The position numbers and the translations under genes are program-made. 64,000 bases of DNA from Gemmatimonadota bacterium (GTDB lineage: Bacteria > Gemmatimonadota > Gemmatimonadetes > Gemmatimonadales > GWC2-71-9): the NCBI GenBank assembly GCA_016713785.1, contig JADJOM010000003.1, forward strand, positions 2,561,501 through 2,625,500, given 5' to 3'. Shown in pieces: positions 46,567 to 58,186 of the stretch (its first letter is position 1; each line of letters starts with the position of its first letter). Under the pieces are notes generated by a model, which did no database searches, was not told the DNA's origin, and was given only the letters and a program-made list of their open reading frames with translations.

Positions 46567-47757
46567 CTACTGCAGTTGGGCGAGGCGTTCCCTTGCCATC
46601 GCGATCTGGGGGCCGTAGCGGCTGGGCGCGAGCGCCACGAACCGTTCGAACGTGGCCTTCGCCTCCGCCCGCTTGCCCTCCGCCTGCTGGGCCACGCCCA
46701 GCCAGTACCAGGCCCGGGTGTCGCGGGGGTTGGCGTCCACCGCCGCCTGCAGCTTCGCCTCGGCCTCGGGCATCATCCCCGCCTTGCCGAGCGTGACGCC
46801 GAGGTCGAGCAGGAGGCTCGCGTCGTCGGGATTGATGTTCACGGCGAACTGGCGCTGCGCGACCGCGCTGGGGAAGTCGCGCTGGGCCTCGTAGATGTTG
46901 GCCAGCCGCACGTTCGCCATGTAGTACCCGACGTCCTCGCTGAGCACCTGGCGGAACATCGTGATGGCCTCGCCGGTCTTGCCGTCGGCCTGCAGGATCG
47001 TGGCCAGGACGTAGCGGTACTCGTTCTCCTTGAGCGGCACGCGGGAGAACTCCCCCTTCCGCTCCGCCGAATCGGCCCGCGCGTGCTCGCGGGTCAGCAA
47101 GGTCCGGAAGTGGGTGGCGGCGATGTCATTCTTGTTCAGGTGCGCGGCCGCGATGCCCTTGTACCACAGCACCGAGGTGGGGATCCGGTCGGCGTACCGG
47201 TCGCCGTCGATCTCGCGGATCAGGCTGGCGAAGCGCCCGTGGCACTCCTCATAGTGCCCCTCCTGGCAGTCGGCGAACCCCTGGAAGAACAGCGCCCACG
47301 CCTCGCCGAGGTAGTCCCGGGCGTCGCCGAAATCGGGCTTCTTCCACTCGGCGGCGCCGAGGATCCGGAGGTCCACCATCGGGTCGATCAGGAAGGCGTG
47401 CCGGTACTCCCGGTCGGACTCCTTGAGGGCGGCCACCTGGTCGGCCGGCACCTCGTCGTTGACGATCTCGTCCCACAGCTTCGGCCGCCGGGCGAACGGG
47501 AGGTAGGCCAGCGCCAGGTGCGCCGGCGCGAAGCGCGGCTCGATCCGCACGGAGGTCCGGAGCGCCCGCTCGGCGTCGTCGAAGCGCTTCTCCTGCCAGT
47601 AGCCGAGCGCCACGTTGTAGTGCGCCGCGGCGTCGTTGGAGTCGGCCTTGACCCGCTGCTCCAGCTCGGGCAGGCGGACCGAGATCTTGAGCCGCTGCCC
47701 GGCGAGCGGCGCGGCGGCCAGCAGCACGGCGAGCGGCAGCAGACGACAGCAAGGCAT
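46567..47757 (-). CDS. Exported TPR protein, paralogue 1
   Basis: 396 residues: signal peptide LAVLLAAAPLAGQ, then tetratricopeptide repeats such as DAAAHYNVALGYWQEKRFD, YRYVLATILQADGKTGEA and AWYWLGVAQQAEGKRAEA. The layout, spacing and many residues match the next upstream gene (for example RFDDAERALRTSVRIEP against RYDEAEFHLRRAIAIEP), so they arose by duplication. TPRs bind proteins; a scaffold role with the adjacent S41 protease is plausible, but the sequence does not name a partner. Confidence 0.8.
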   Translation of the reverse strand: MPCCRLLPLAVLLAAAPLAGQRLKISVRLPELEQRVKADSNDAAAHYNVALGYWQEKRFDDAERALRTSVRIEPRFAPAHLALAYLPFARRPKLWDEIVNDEVPADQVAALKESDREYRHAFLIDPMVDLRILGAAEWKKPDFGDARDYLGEAWALFFQGFADCQEGHYEECHGRFASLIREIDGDRYADRIPTSVLWYKGIAAAHLNKNDIAATHFRTLLTREHARADSAERKGEFSRVPLKENEYRYVLATILQADGKTGEAITMFRQVLSEDVGYYMANVRLANIYEAQRDFPSAVAQRQFAVNINPDDASLLLDLGVTLGKAGMMPEAEAKLQAAVDANPRDTRAWYWLGVAQQAEGKRAEAKATFERFVALAPSRYGPQIAMARERLAQLQ

Positions 47758-47771
47758 GCGGATCCTCCGGG

Positions 47772-48953
47772 TCAGTTGAGCGCCGCGAGCCGGCGGCGGG
47801 CTTCGGTCTTCTGGTCATTGAAGCGGCTCGGGGCCAGCGCCAGGAACGTCGTGTAGGCGGCACGGGCCTCCTCCGTGCTGCCCACCTGCTGCGCCACGAA
47901 CCCCAGCACGTACAGCGCGCGGTGGCTGCGCGGGTTGGCGGCCACCGCCTGGCGGAGCACCCCGTGCGCCTCCACCAGCTCCCCGGCGCGGGCCAGCGAC
48001 TCGCCCAGGTCGAACAGCAGGGACGGGTCGTCCGGATTGGACGCCACGGCGCGACGGCGCTCCTCGAGCGCCGGGTTGGTTCGATGCTGGTCCTCGTAGA
48101 TCCGGGCCAGCCGCACGTGCGCGGGGTAGAGCCCCACGTCATCGGTGAGCGCCTGCTGCAGCAGCGTCACCGCCTCGCGGCTCTCCCCCGCCAGGTCCAG
48201 GATGCAGGCCAGGGTGTAGCGATAGTGCGTGGCGTCGGTGAAGGCGAGGGTGGCGCCGCCGCCCAGGGCCGCGGTCGCCTCGGCCCGCGCCAGCAGGAGG
48301 CGCAGGTTGGCGGTGGCCCGCGGGAAGTCGTTGGTGTGCGCCGCCGCGAGCGCCTCGTACCAGAGGAACCAGCTGCCGAACTTCTCCCGCCGGTCCTGGT
48401 CGGTGGCCGCCCCGGCGAGTTCCCGGAAGAAGGCGTAGGCGTTGGCGTACTGCCCGTCCCAGAAGCTCCCGAAGCCGTTCATCAGGTAGGTGTAGACCGC
48501 CTCGGCGTTGCCCTTGAGCCCGAAGACCCCGGCGGGCGGGATCATGAGCGCCAGCGGCTTGAGGTCCACCAGCGGGTCGAGCAGGAAGGCCCGGCGGCGG
48601 AAGGCAGAGGCCTCCTCCACCCTGGGCTGCCACTCGGCCGGCACCTTCCCCTCCGCCTCCTCGTTCCAGAGCTTGTTGCGCCGCGCGTAGGGCAGGTACG
48701 ACAGCGCCAGGTAGGCCGCGGCCGTGGCGGGCTCGATGGCGATCGCGCGCCGCAGGTGGAACTCCGCCTCGTCGTAGCGCTTGGCGAGCCAGTAGCCGAG
48801 GGCCACCTCGTAGTGGGTCGGGGCGTCGTTGGAGTCCACCCGGGCCCGTTCCACCAGCGCGTTGAGCGGCACCACCATCCGCACCCGCTGGGCGGCGAGC
48901 GGCGCGGACAGCAGGGCCAGGGCGAGCAGGCAGCACGGGGTCAGGACGCGCAT
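47772..48953 (-). CDS. Exported TPR protein, paralogue 2
   Basis: 393 residues, signal peptide ALALLSAPLAAQ. TPR pattern: APTHYEVALGYWLAKRYD, YLALSYLPYARRNKLWNEE, LARIYEDQHRTNPALEERR, LYVLGFVAQQVGSTEEARAA. Its partner gene 46567-47757 shares the same order of segments, including the YLPYARR/YLPFARR junction and the LAPSRF/LAPSRYG ending. The pair is followed by the S41 protease. Function unknown; the duplication suggests a two-subunit binding complex. Confidence 0.8.
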   Translation of the reverse strand: MRVLTPCCLLALALLSAPLAAQRVRMVVPLNALVERARVDSNDAPTHYEVALGYWLAKRYDEAEFHLRRAIAIEPATAAAYLALSYLPYARRNKLWNEEAEGKVPAEWQPRVEEASAFRRRAFLLDPLVDLKPLALMIPPAGVFGLKGNAEAVYTYLMNGFGSFWDGQYANAYAFFRELAGAATDQDRREKFGSWFLWYEALAAAHTNDFPRATANLRLLLARAEATAALGGGATLAFTDATHYRYTLACILDLAGESREAVTLLQQALTDDVGLYPAHVRLARIYEDQHRTNPALEERRRAVASNPDDPSLLFDLGESLARAGELVEAHGVLRQAVAANPRSHRALYVLGFVAQQVGSTEEARAAYTTFLALAPSRFNDQKTEARRRLAALN

Positions 48954-49217
48954 CGGGACTCCACTCGTCAGGGCAGCCGGGCCAGGCGCTGAGCGCGGGG
49001 GTGGCGGCCGGCGGCACCGGCGCAGGATGCGCGGGACAAGGTTGGGACATGGGGAGGGGACTGCTGGGCAGGGAGGCCGCGCACGGCCAGCACTCCCGCG
49101 AGGAGCGGGGCGCAGGGGATCCAGCGCAGTGCTGCAATCGGTACGGCCATCGGGGCGGCCAGGTCCGGATGGGATGGCCTCAGTATGCCGCCGAGGGGTG
49201 CGGGGCGCCAGTCGGGG

Positions 49218-50870
49218 CTACGGCGCCTGGTACACCACCCGGCCCCCGGCCACCGTGGCCCGCACCGTGGCCTGGTCCAGCGTCTCGGGTGCGATGGTGA
49301 GCAGGTCATGGTCGAGCAGCACCAGGTCGGCGCGGTACCCCGGCGCGAGCTTCCCGCGGGTGCCCTCCGCGAACACCGCCCAGGCGTTCTCGCTGGTGTA
49401 GGCGCGCAGCGCCTCCTCCACCGTGATCCTCTGCTCCGGCAGCCAGCCGCCGGGGTTCCTGCCGTCGAGCGTCCGCCGGGTCACCGCGGCCCAGATCCCG
49501 AGCAGCGGGTCGATCGGGGCCACGGTCCAGTCGGAGCCGAAGACCAGGTGGGCCTTCGCGTCGAGCAGGGAGCGGAACACGTAGCTGTCGCCCACCCGGT
49601 CGCCGAGGCGCTTGCCCGCCCAGCGGCCGTCGTCGGCGGCGTGATAGGGCTGCATCGACGCCACCACGCCCTGCGCGGCCATGCGCTCCACCTCGGCCTG
49701 GCGGAGGTGCTGCGCATGCTCGATCCGGAAGCGGCGGTCGCGGGGGCCGTGGGCCTGCGCCACGCTGTCGAAGATGTCGAGGACGAGCGCGTTGGCCCGC
49801 TCGCCGATGGCGTGCACCACCACCTGCAGGCCGGCCGAGTCGGCGCCGCCGATCTGGGCCCGGAGCGACTCCTCCGGCGTCACCAGCAGGCCGCTGGTGG
49901 ACGGGTCATCGGCGTAGGGCTCGAAGAAGAGCGCGGTGGTCGAGCCGAGCGAGCCGTCCACGAAGCCCTTCACGCCGGCCAGCCGGATCCAGTCGTCGCC
50001 CGGGCCGCGCGCGGCCACTGTGTCGGCCACGCGGCGCCAGCCCGCCAGCCCCGGAAAGAGCGTCACGCGCAGGGTGAGGGCCCCGCGCTCCCGGGCCCGG
50101 AGCAGCCCCGCGAACTGGCCCCACCCCGCGCTCACCGATGCCACCGCCGTGACCCCGCGCGAGGCGGCGTGCTGCATCGCCCGGCCGAGGGCGGCGTCGA
50201 CCTGCGCCTCGCTGGGCTCGGGCACCACGCCGAAGACAGGGCTCATCGCCTCGTCCTTGAGCACGCCGGTGGGCTCGCCGCGCCGGTCGCGCACGATCGT
50301 GCCGCCGGGGATGTCCTTCGTTCCCCTGGCGATGCCCGCCGCCTTGAGCGCCAGGCTGTTGGCCAGTCCCATGTGGCCGTCCAGCCGCGACACGAACACC
50401 GGGTTGTTCGGGGTAACCGAGTCGATCCACTCCTTCCGGGGCAGCGGCGTGCCGGGCCACTTCTCGTGATCCCAGTCGCCGCCCAGGATCCACTCGCCCG
50501 GCCGGCGCTCCAGCGCGAACGCCTGGAGCCGGCGGGTGAACTCCTCGGGGCTGCTCGCGTCGCGCAGGTCCACGCTGGCCAGCTGGAAGCCGCCATCGAG
50601 GAAGTGGACGTGGTCATCCATGAAGCCGGGCACCACGAGGCCGCCGGGGTTATGGAGCACCCGGGTGCTGTCCCCCACCAGGCGCGCCACGGTAGCGCTG
50701 TCGCCGACGGCGACCACGGTATCGCCCCGGGTCGCCACCGCGGCGGCGAGCGGATGGGCGGAATCCCCGGTCCACACCTTCCCGAAGACCACGAGGTCGG
50801 CGGGCGGGGTGCCCGGGGCGCAGGCGGCGGCCAGCAGGAGGAGGAGCGTGACACCGGGGCGGCGGAGCAT
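49218..50870 (-). CDS. YtcJ-type amidohydrolase lipoprotein
   Basis: 550-residue amidohydrolase of the YtcJ type. Lipobox signal LLAAACAPG. The metal site HxH is in PGFMDDHVHFLDGG; further ligands are in VVHAIGERAN and RIEHAQHLRQAE, and the terminal region has ILGGDWDHEKW and SDWTVAPIDPLLG. C-terminal LAPGYRADLVLLDHDLL is typical of the small beta domain. Substrates of this group are unclear (formamides, ureido compounds). Single gene; start ATG 50870 precedes the signal peptide directly. Confidence 0.9.
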   Translation of the reverse strand: MLRRPGVTLLLLLAAACAPGTPPADLVVFGKVWTGDSAHPLAAAVATRGDTVVAVGDSATVARLVGDSTRVLHNPGGLVVPGFMDDHVHFLDGGFQLASVDLRDASSPEEFTRRLQAFALERRPGEWILGGDWDHEKWPGTPLPRKEWIDSVTPNNPVFVSRLDGHMGLANSLALKAAGIARGTKDIPGGTIVRDRRGEPTGVLKDEAMSPVFGVVPEPSEAQVDAALGRAMQHAASRGVTAVASVSAGWGQFAGLLRARERGALTLRVTLFPGLAGWRRVADTVAARGPGDDWIRLAGVKGFVDGSLGSTTALFFEPYADDPSTSGLLVTPEESLRAQIGGADSAGLQVVVHAIGERANALVLDIFDSVAQAHGPRDRRFRIEHAQHLRQAEVERMAAQGVVASMQPYHAADDGRWAGKRLGDRVGDSYVFRSLLDAKAHLVFGSDWTVAPIDPLLGIWAAVTRRTLDGRNPGGWLPEQRITVEEALRAYTSENAWAVFAEGTRGKLAPGYRADLVLLDHDLLTIAPETLDQATVRATVAGGRVVYQAP

Positions 50871-50881
50871 GGGCAGGACCC

Positions 50882-51070
50882 TCAGGCGCGGGGGCGCGGG
50901 TTGGCAAGCAGGTCGCGGATATCCATCAGGACCTCGAGCATCAGCTGGTCGCGGAGGTACCCGGCATCGAGCTCCTCCATGCGGCGGGCCTGCTGGTCGG
51001 CCCGAGCGCGCTCATACTGCTCGCGGTAGGCCGTTTCGAGGTTGGCGAGGATCTGGTCTCGGGAGCGCAT
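50882..51070 (-). CDS. Small conserved helical protein, function unknown
   Basis: 62 residues, strongly helical and charged (RDQILANLETAYREQYERA and RRMEELDAGYLRDQLMLEVL), probably a coiled coil. No cysteine, membrane segment or motif I recognise. It starts 12 bases upstream of the amidohydrolase gene and is transcribed the same way, so it may share that transcript. I rate it real because its residue pattern is protein-like and its frame is intact. Confidence 0.55.
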   Translation of the reverse strand: MRSRDQILANLETAYREQYERARADQQARRMEELDAGYLRDQLMLEVLMDIRDLLANPRPRA

Positions 51071-51080
51071 GGGCAGGGGG

Positions 51081-51112
51081 CGGCTCGGCGGCTCGGCGGC
51101 TCGGCGGCTCGG
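51081..51112 (+). repeat. Four tandem CGGCTCGG units
   Basis: Exact 8-base unit CGGCTCGG repeated four times in the divergent gap between the small helical gene and the P1 peptidase. It belongs to the same GGCGGNNN period-8 style as the repeats at 7153, 11080 and 22574. Confidence 0.65.
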
Positions 51113-51176
51113 CCGTGGAGGTTAGCGTGACGTGCGGTGGGGTGTAGCTTACAGCAACCTTTCCCCCGCTGCCACC

Positions 51177-52391
51177 ATGCGCCTGCCCCTCCTGCTCCTC
51201 CTGCCGGTCGTCCTCGCCGGCGGCCTCGCCGCCCAGAAGCCGCGCGCCCGGGCCCTGGGCATCCCCTTCACCGGTACCCCCGGTCCGCTCAACGCCATCA
51301 CCGACGTGGCGGGGGTGGAGGTGGGCCAGGTCACGCTGATCCGCGGGGAGGGCCGCCTGCGGGTGGGCAACGGCCCGGTGCGCACCGGCGTGACGGCGGT
51401 GCTGCCGCGCGGCAAGTCGAGCGTCCCGGTCATGGCGGCCTGGTGGACCCTCAACGGCAACGGCGAGATGACCGGCACCACCTGGCTCGAGGAATCGGGC
51501 TTCCTGTGGGGCCCGGTGATGATCACCAACACCCTGAGCGTGGGCGTGGTCCGCGACGCGGTGATCAGCTGGGCGGTGGCGCGGAGCTACGACGACTTCC
51601 TGTGGGCCCTGCCGGTGGTGGCCGAGACCTACGATGGCGGCCTCAACGACATCAAGGGGATGCACGTCACCCGCGAGCACGCGTTCCAGGCGCTCGATGG
51701 CGCCACCACCGGCCCGGTGGCCGAGGGCAACGTGGGCGGCGGCACCGGGATGGTGTGCCACCAGTTCAAGGGCGGCATCGGCACGTCCTCCCGCCGCTTC
51801 ACGGTGCTCGAGGGCGGGTACACCGTCGGCGTGCTGGTGCAGTGCAACTACGGCGGGCGGCGCCGGCTCTCGATCGCCGGGGTGCCGGTGGGCCCGGAGA
51901 TCCAGGGGTTCGAGCCCTGCCTCACCCTGCCCGACCCGGCGGAATCCTGGCTGCGCGAGGTGCCGCGCTGCGGCGCAGCGCGGGGCGACGGCCCGGCCGC
52001 CACCGTCCGGGAGGAGCTCGGTTCGATCATCGTGGTGCTCGCCACCGACGCGCCGCTGCTGCCGCACCAGCTCAAGCGGGTGGCGCGGCGGATCGCGCTC
52101 GGCATCGGCCGCATGGGCGGCATCGGCGGCGATTCCTCAGGCGACATCTTCATCGCCTTCTCCACGGCCAACGCGGCCGCGGGCGGCGTCGACTCCCTGG
52201 CGACGGCGCGCTTCATTCCCAACGACGCCATCAACCCCGTCTTCGAGGCGGCGGTGGACGCCACCGAGGAGGCGATCGTCAACGCCATGGTGGCGGCCGA
52301 GACGATGACCGGCAGCGACGGCTTCCGGGTGCACGCCCTCCCCACCGACCAGGTGCTGGCACTGCTGCGCCGCGCCGGGCGGATCCGGTGA
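51177..52391 (+). CDS. P1/S58-family (DmpA/BapA) autocleaving aminopeptidase
   Basis: 404-residue exported enzyme of the DmpA family, which hydrolyses beta-peptides and D-amino acid peptides after cleaving itself. The signal peptide ends LAGGLAAQ. Family marks: NAITDVAGVEVGQVTLI at the start, and the autocleavage region NVGGGTGMVCHQFKGGIGTS, where the chain splits before a nucleophile Ser or Thr. RRIALGIGRMGGIGGDSSGD is the C-terminal marker. Length is as expected. The next gene overlaps by GTGA, so an operon with the SDR, PfpI, MazG-like and kinase genes is likely. Confidence 0.9.
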   Translation: MRLPLLLLLPVVLAGGLAAQKPRARALGIPFTGTPGPLNAITDVAGVEVGQVTLIRGEGRLRVGNGPVRTGVTAVLPRGKSSVPVMAAWWTLNGNGEMTGTTWLEESGFLWGPVMITNTLSVGVVRDAVISWAVARSYDDFLWALPVVAETYDGGLNDIKGMHVTREHAFQALDGATTGPVAEGNVGGGTGMVCHQFKGGIGTSSRRFTVLEGGYTVGVLVQCNYGGRRRLSIAGVPVGPEIQGFEPCLTLPDPAESWLREVPRCGAARGDGPAATVREELGSIIVVLATDAPLLPHQLKRVARRIALGIGRMGGIGGDSSGDIFIAFSTANAAAGGVDSLATARFIPNDAINPVFEAAVDATEEAIVNAMVAAETMTGSDGFRVHALPTDQVLALLRRAGRIR

Positions 52392-53191
52392 CCGCACCCG
52401 CCACCCCCCGCCCCGCCGCGCTCATCACCGGCGCCTCGGGGGGCATCGGGCTCGAGCTGGCGCGGCTCTGCGCCAAGGACGGGCACGACGTGGTCCTGGT
52501 GGCGCGGACCGCCGAGAAGCTCGAGGAGGCCGCGAAGTACCTCGCCGGGATGTACGGCGTCCGGGCCGAGGTGATCGTGGCCGACCTGCGCGACGCCGAG
52601 GCGCCGGTGGCCATCATGGAGGAGGTGGGCCGCCGGGGCCTGGTGGTGGACGTGCTGGTGAACAACGCCGGCGTGGGCCTCTGGGGGCTCTTCGGCCGGC
52701 AGGACATGCAGCAGGTGCTCGACCTGATCCAGCTCAACCTGACCAGCCTCACCCACCTGACCCGGCTGGCGCTCCCCGGGATGGTGAGCCGCCATCGCGG
52801 CCGGGTGCTCAACGTGGCCTCGGCGGGCGGCTTTGCCCCGGGACCGCTCATGGCGGTGTACTTTGCCACCAAGTCGTACGTCATTCACTTCTCCGAGGCC
52901 ATCCACAACGAGCTGCGGGGCACCGGGGTGACGGTCACCGCGCTCTGCCCCGGCCCCGTGGCCACGGGGTTCGGCGAGGCCGCCGGGATGCAGGGCGTCA
53001 ACCTGCAGGCCCTGCCCGGCGCGCTCGACGCCGCCGCCGTGGCCCGCGCCGGGTACCGCGCCATGCGGCGCGGGCGCCCGGTGGTGATTCCCGGCCTGGT
53101 CATGCAGCTCACCATCCTCGCCGGCAGGCTGTCGCCGCGGTGGCTGGTCACCCATCTCACCCGCTGGTTCCAGGAACGGAAGGGCACGTGA
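52388..53191 (+). CDS. SDR-family oxidoreductase
   Basis: 267-residue short-chain dehydrogenase starting at GTG 52388. The cofactor loop is ALITGASGGIGLELA, the NNAG motif is VLVNNAGVGLWG, the Ser is in NVASAGGF, and the catalytic YxxxK is YFATK, all intact. The ending WLVTHLTRWFQERK and the YDxxL-type C-terminus indicate a KduD-like or ketoacyl-type member; the substrate is unknown. Within the operon started by the P1 peptidase; the next gene starts in its stop codon (GTGA). Confidence 0.88.
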   Translation: MTAPATPRPAALITGASGGIGLELARLCAKDGHDVVLVARTAEKLEEAAKYLAGMYGVRAEVIVADLRDAEAPVAIMEEVGRRGLVVDVLVNNAGVGLWGLFGRQDMQQVLDLIQLNLTSLTHLTRLALPGMVSRHRGRVLNVASAGGFAPGPLMAVYFATKSYVIHFSEAIHNELRGTGVTVTALCPGPVATGFGEAAGMQGVNLQALPGALDAAAVARAGYRAMRRGRPVVIPGLVMQLTILAGRLSPRWLVTHLTRWFQERKGT

Positions 53192-53715
53192 CGCTGTCCG
53201 GCAGGAAGGTCCTCATCTTCGCGGCGAGCCACTACGAGGAGCTCGAGCTCTGGTACCCCAAGATCCGGCTGGAAGAGGAAGGGGTCACCACCGTGGTGGC
53301 GGGCGTCGGGGAGAAGACCTGCCTCGGCAAGCGTGGCGCGTACCCGGTGACTGTCGACGCCCACGTCGACGAGCTGAGCAGCCGGGAGTTCGACGGCCTC
53401 ATCATCCCCGGCGGCTACGCTCCCGACATCCTGCGGCGGCACGCCAAGGTCCTGAGCCTCACCCGGGAGATCTTCGCGGCCGGTGAGCCCGTCGGCTTCA
53501 TCTGCCACGCGGGGTGGGTGCCCATCTCGGCCGGCATCGTGCGCGGTCGCCGCGGCACCAGCGTCGGCGCCATCCGCGACGACCTGGTCAACGCCGGCAT
53601 GACCTGGGAGGACGCCCCCGTGGTGGTCGACGGCAACCTGATCTCCTCCCGCACCCCGGCCGACCTGGGCCACTTCATGCGCGCCTTCCTCACGGCGCTC
53701 CGCGCCCAGCACTGA
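53188..53715 (+). CDS. DJ-1/PfpI-family protein
   Basis: 175 residues from GTG 53188. The Glu is in SHYEELELWYP and the nucleophile elbow Cys is in GFICHAGWV, the DJ-1/PfpI signature. VDGLIIPGGYAPDI is present and the fold is the expected length. Family members are glyoxalase- or deglycase-like, or proteases/chaperones. Coupled to the preceding SDR gene. Confidence 0.88.
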   Translation: MTLSGRKVLIFAASHYEELELWYPKIRLEEEGVTTVVAGVGEKTCLGKRGAYPVTVDAHVDELSSREFDGLIIPGGYAPDILRRHAKVLSLTREIFAAGEPVGFICHAGWVPISAGIVRGRRGTSVGAIRDDLVNAGMTWEDAPVVVDGNLISSRTPADLGHFMRAFLTALRAQH

Positions 53716-53744
53716 CCCAGCACCACCTTCCGCCCCGGACCCCG

Positions 53745-54086
53745 ATGCCGCTCACCGACCACCAGCGCCGCGTGGACGCCTGGATCAGCCAGTTCGAGGA
53801 GGGGTACTTCCACCCCCTCACCAACCTCTGCCGCCTGACGGAAGAGGTGGGCGAGCTGGCCCGGGAGGTGAACCACCGCTTCGGCCAGAAGACCAAGAAG
53901 GCCGACGAGGCGCCGGGCGACCTGGCCATGGAGATGGCCGACATCCTGTTCGTGCTCATCTGCATGGCCAACCGCGAGGGGATTGACCTCGAGGCGGCCT
54001 TCGGCCGCATGATGGCCAAGGTGGAGCAGCGCGACACCACCCGCTGGACCCGGAAGGGCGGCCACCCCGCCCCGGCCCAGGAGTAG
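53745..54086 (+). CDS. MazG-like nucleotide pyrophosphohydrolase
   Basis: 113-residue all-alpha hydrolase of the MazG type. The metal-binding ExxE is EEVGELARE and the ExxD is EMADILFVLI; the conserved Lys-rich loop GQKTKKADE lies between. It is the usual size of single-domain family members, which hydrolyse (d)NTPs or related nucleotides. It follows the PfpI gene by 30 bases. Confidence 0.85.
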   Translation: MPLTDHQRRVDAWISQFEEGYFHPLTNLCRLTEEVGELAREVNHRFGQKTKKADEAPGDLAMEMADILFVLICMANREGIDLEAAFGRMMAKVEQRDTTRWTRKGGHPAPAQE

Positions 54087-54092
54087 CCCGCG

Positions 54093-56969
<2,877 letters not shown>

Positions 56970-56976
56970 GCCGGCG

Positions 56977-57876
56977 CTACTCCCAGTCGGCCGGGGCGCT
57001 CTGGAGCTCGGCCAGCAGCACCCGGTAACTCTCGTGACGGCCGGGATCGATGGCGCCGGCCGCCACCGCGCCAAGGACCGCGCACCCCGGCTCGTGGGTG
57101 TGGCTGCAGTCGGCGTACTTGCACCCGTCCACCCGGGGGCGGAACTCGGGGAAGCAGTGCGCCAGGTCGCGCGGCGCGAGCCCCCACAGCCCCACCTCGC
57201 TGAACCCCGGCGTGTCCACCAGGAAGCCGCCCGCCTCGAGCGGCACCATCACCGCGCTTACCGTGGTGTTCTTGCCCCGGCGGATGCGCTCGCTGATCTC
57301 CCCGGTCCGCAGCCCGAGCCCCGGCTCGAGCGCATTGAGCAGGCTCGACTTCCCCGCCCCGCTCGGCCCCGTCACCACGCTGACGCGGCCAGCGAGGGCG
57401 GCGCGCAGCGCCTCGAGACCCTCGCCGGTCCGCACGCTGGTGCGGAAGACCCGGTACCCCGCGCCCTCCAGCCGCGTGGCGAGCACCGTGCCGGGCTCGA
57501 GGTCCGTCTTGTTGAGGATCACCGCGGCGGGAAGGTCGTTGGATTCGGCCACCACGAGCAGGCGGTCAATCAGCTGCGGGATGGGCACCGGGTCGATGGT
57601 CGCCGTGACCACCAGGACCTGGTCGATGTTGGCCGCCACCGGGCGGGTGCCGCGCCCCTCGGGCACCCGGCGCGCCAGCAGGCTCCGGCGCTCCTCTACC
57701 ACGGCGATGCCCATCATGCCGCCCTCGCCCTCGAGGTCCAGGCCCACCCGGTCGCCGACCACCACCCGCGGGGTGTCCCGCTTCACCTTGCCCCGGAGCA
57801 CCGCGCGGACTTCGCCGTCCGCGGTGAGCACCCGGTACGCGGCGCCGTCGCGCTCGAGCACCGTCCCGCTTACCAC
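56977..57876 (-). CDS. rsgA: Ribosome small subunit GTPase RsgA
   Basis: 299-residue circularly permuted GTPase that helps mature the 30S subunit. The order G4-G5-G1 is visible: NKTDLE (G4) before GPSGAGKSSLLNALE (G1), and DTPGFSEVG (G3). An N-terminal OB-fold (VLRGKVKRDTPRVVVGDRVG) and a C-terminal zinc site CKYADCSHTHEPGC complete it. Start is GTG 57876. It overlaps the small unknown protein downstream and converges on the kinase gene. Confidence 0.95.
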   Translation of the reverse strand: MVSGTVLERDGAAYRVLTADGEVRAVLRGKVKRDTPRVVVGDRVGLDLEGEGGMMGIAVVEERRSLLARRVPEGRGTRPVAANIDQVLVVTATIDPVPIPQLIDRLLVVAESNDLPAAVILNKTDLEPGTVLATRLEGAGYRVFRTSVRTGEGLEALRAALAGRVSVVTGPSGAGKSSLLNALEPGLGLRTGEISERIRRGKNTTVSAVMVPLEAGGFLVDTPGFSEVGLWGLAPRDLAHCFPEFRPRVDGCKYADCSHTHEPGCAVLGAVAAGAIDPGRHESYRVLLAELQSAPADWE

Positions 57877-58184
57877 GTGCCGGGATCGCGACCGATGGCG
57901 TCGTCCAGGGCGGCCTTCACGTCGTAGAGGGAGAGGGCGCGGATCCGCTCCTCGGCCTCGGGGGCGCTGCGGCCCCAGGCGAGGATGCCGGTCTCGACAT
58001 GCCCGCTGGGCCGGTCACCGGCCTCGGACCAGCGCACGAAGAGGAGGGAGGCGCCGTGCCGGCCCAGCTCGTCCGGCGCGTCGTCCACGTAGATGCCGAC
58101 CGAGTAGGGCTGGCCGTCGTGCCCGGTGAACGCGGCGGCCCGCCCGTGCCGGTCCATGTAGCCGCCCAGGGTGGCTTCGGACAT
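57870..58184 (-). CDS. Small unassigned protein
   Basis: 104 residues, read from ATG 58184. No family recognised. It looks like a compact alpha/beta protein: MDRHGRAAAFTGHDGQPYSVGIYVDDAPDELG and LLFVRWSEAGDRPSGHVETG (described by parts; not a known motif). The residue pattern (acidic and hydrophobic alternation, FTGHDGQPYSV) is protein-like. It ends 7 bases inside rsgA, so coupling to rsgA is possible. Confidence 0.5.
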   Translation of the reverse strand: MSEATLGGYMDRHGRAAAFTGHDGQPYSVGIYVDDAPDELGRHGASLLFVRWSEAGDRPSGHVETGILAWGRSAPEAEERIRALSLYDVKAALDDAIGRDPGTW

Positions 58185-58186
58185 CG

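Noticed and set aside
48968..49150. 60-residue minus-strand frame starting with a signal-peptide-like segment (ALRWIPCAPLLAGVLAV then LPAQQ)
   Set aside because: The remaining residues are Arg/Pro-rich, no ribosome binding site, and it fills the upstream region of the TPR genes. Possibly a decayed gene start, but not supportable.
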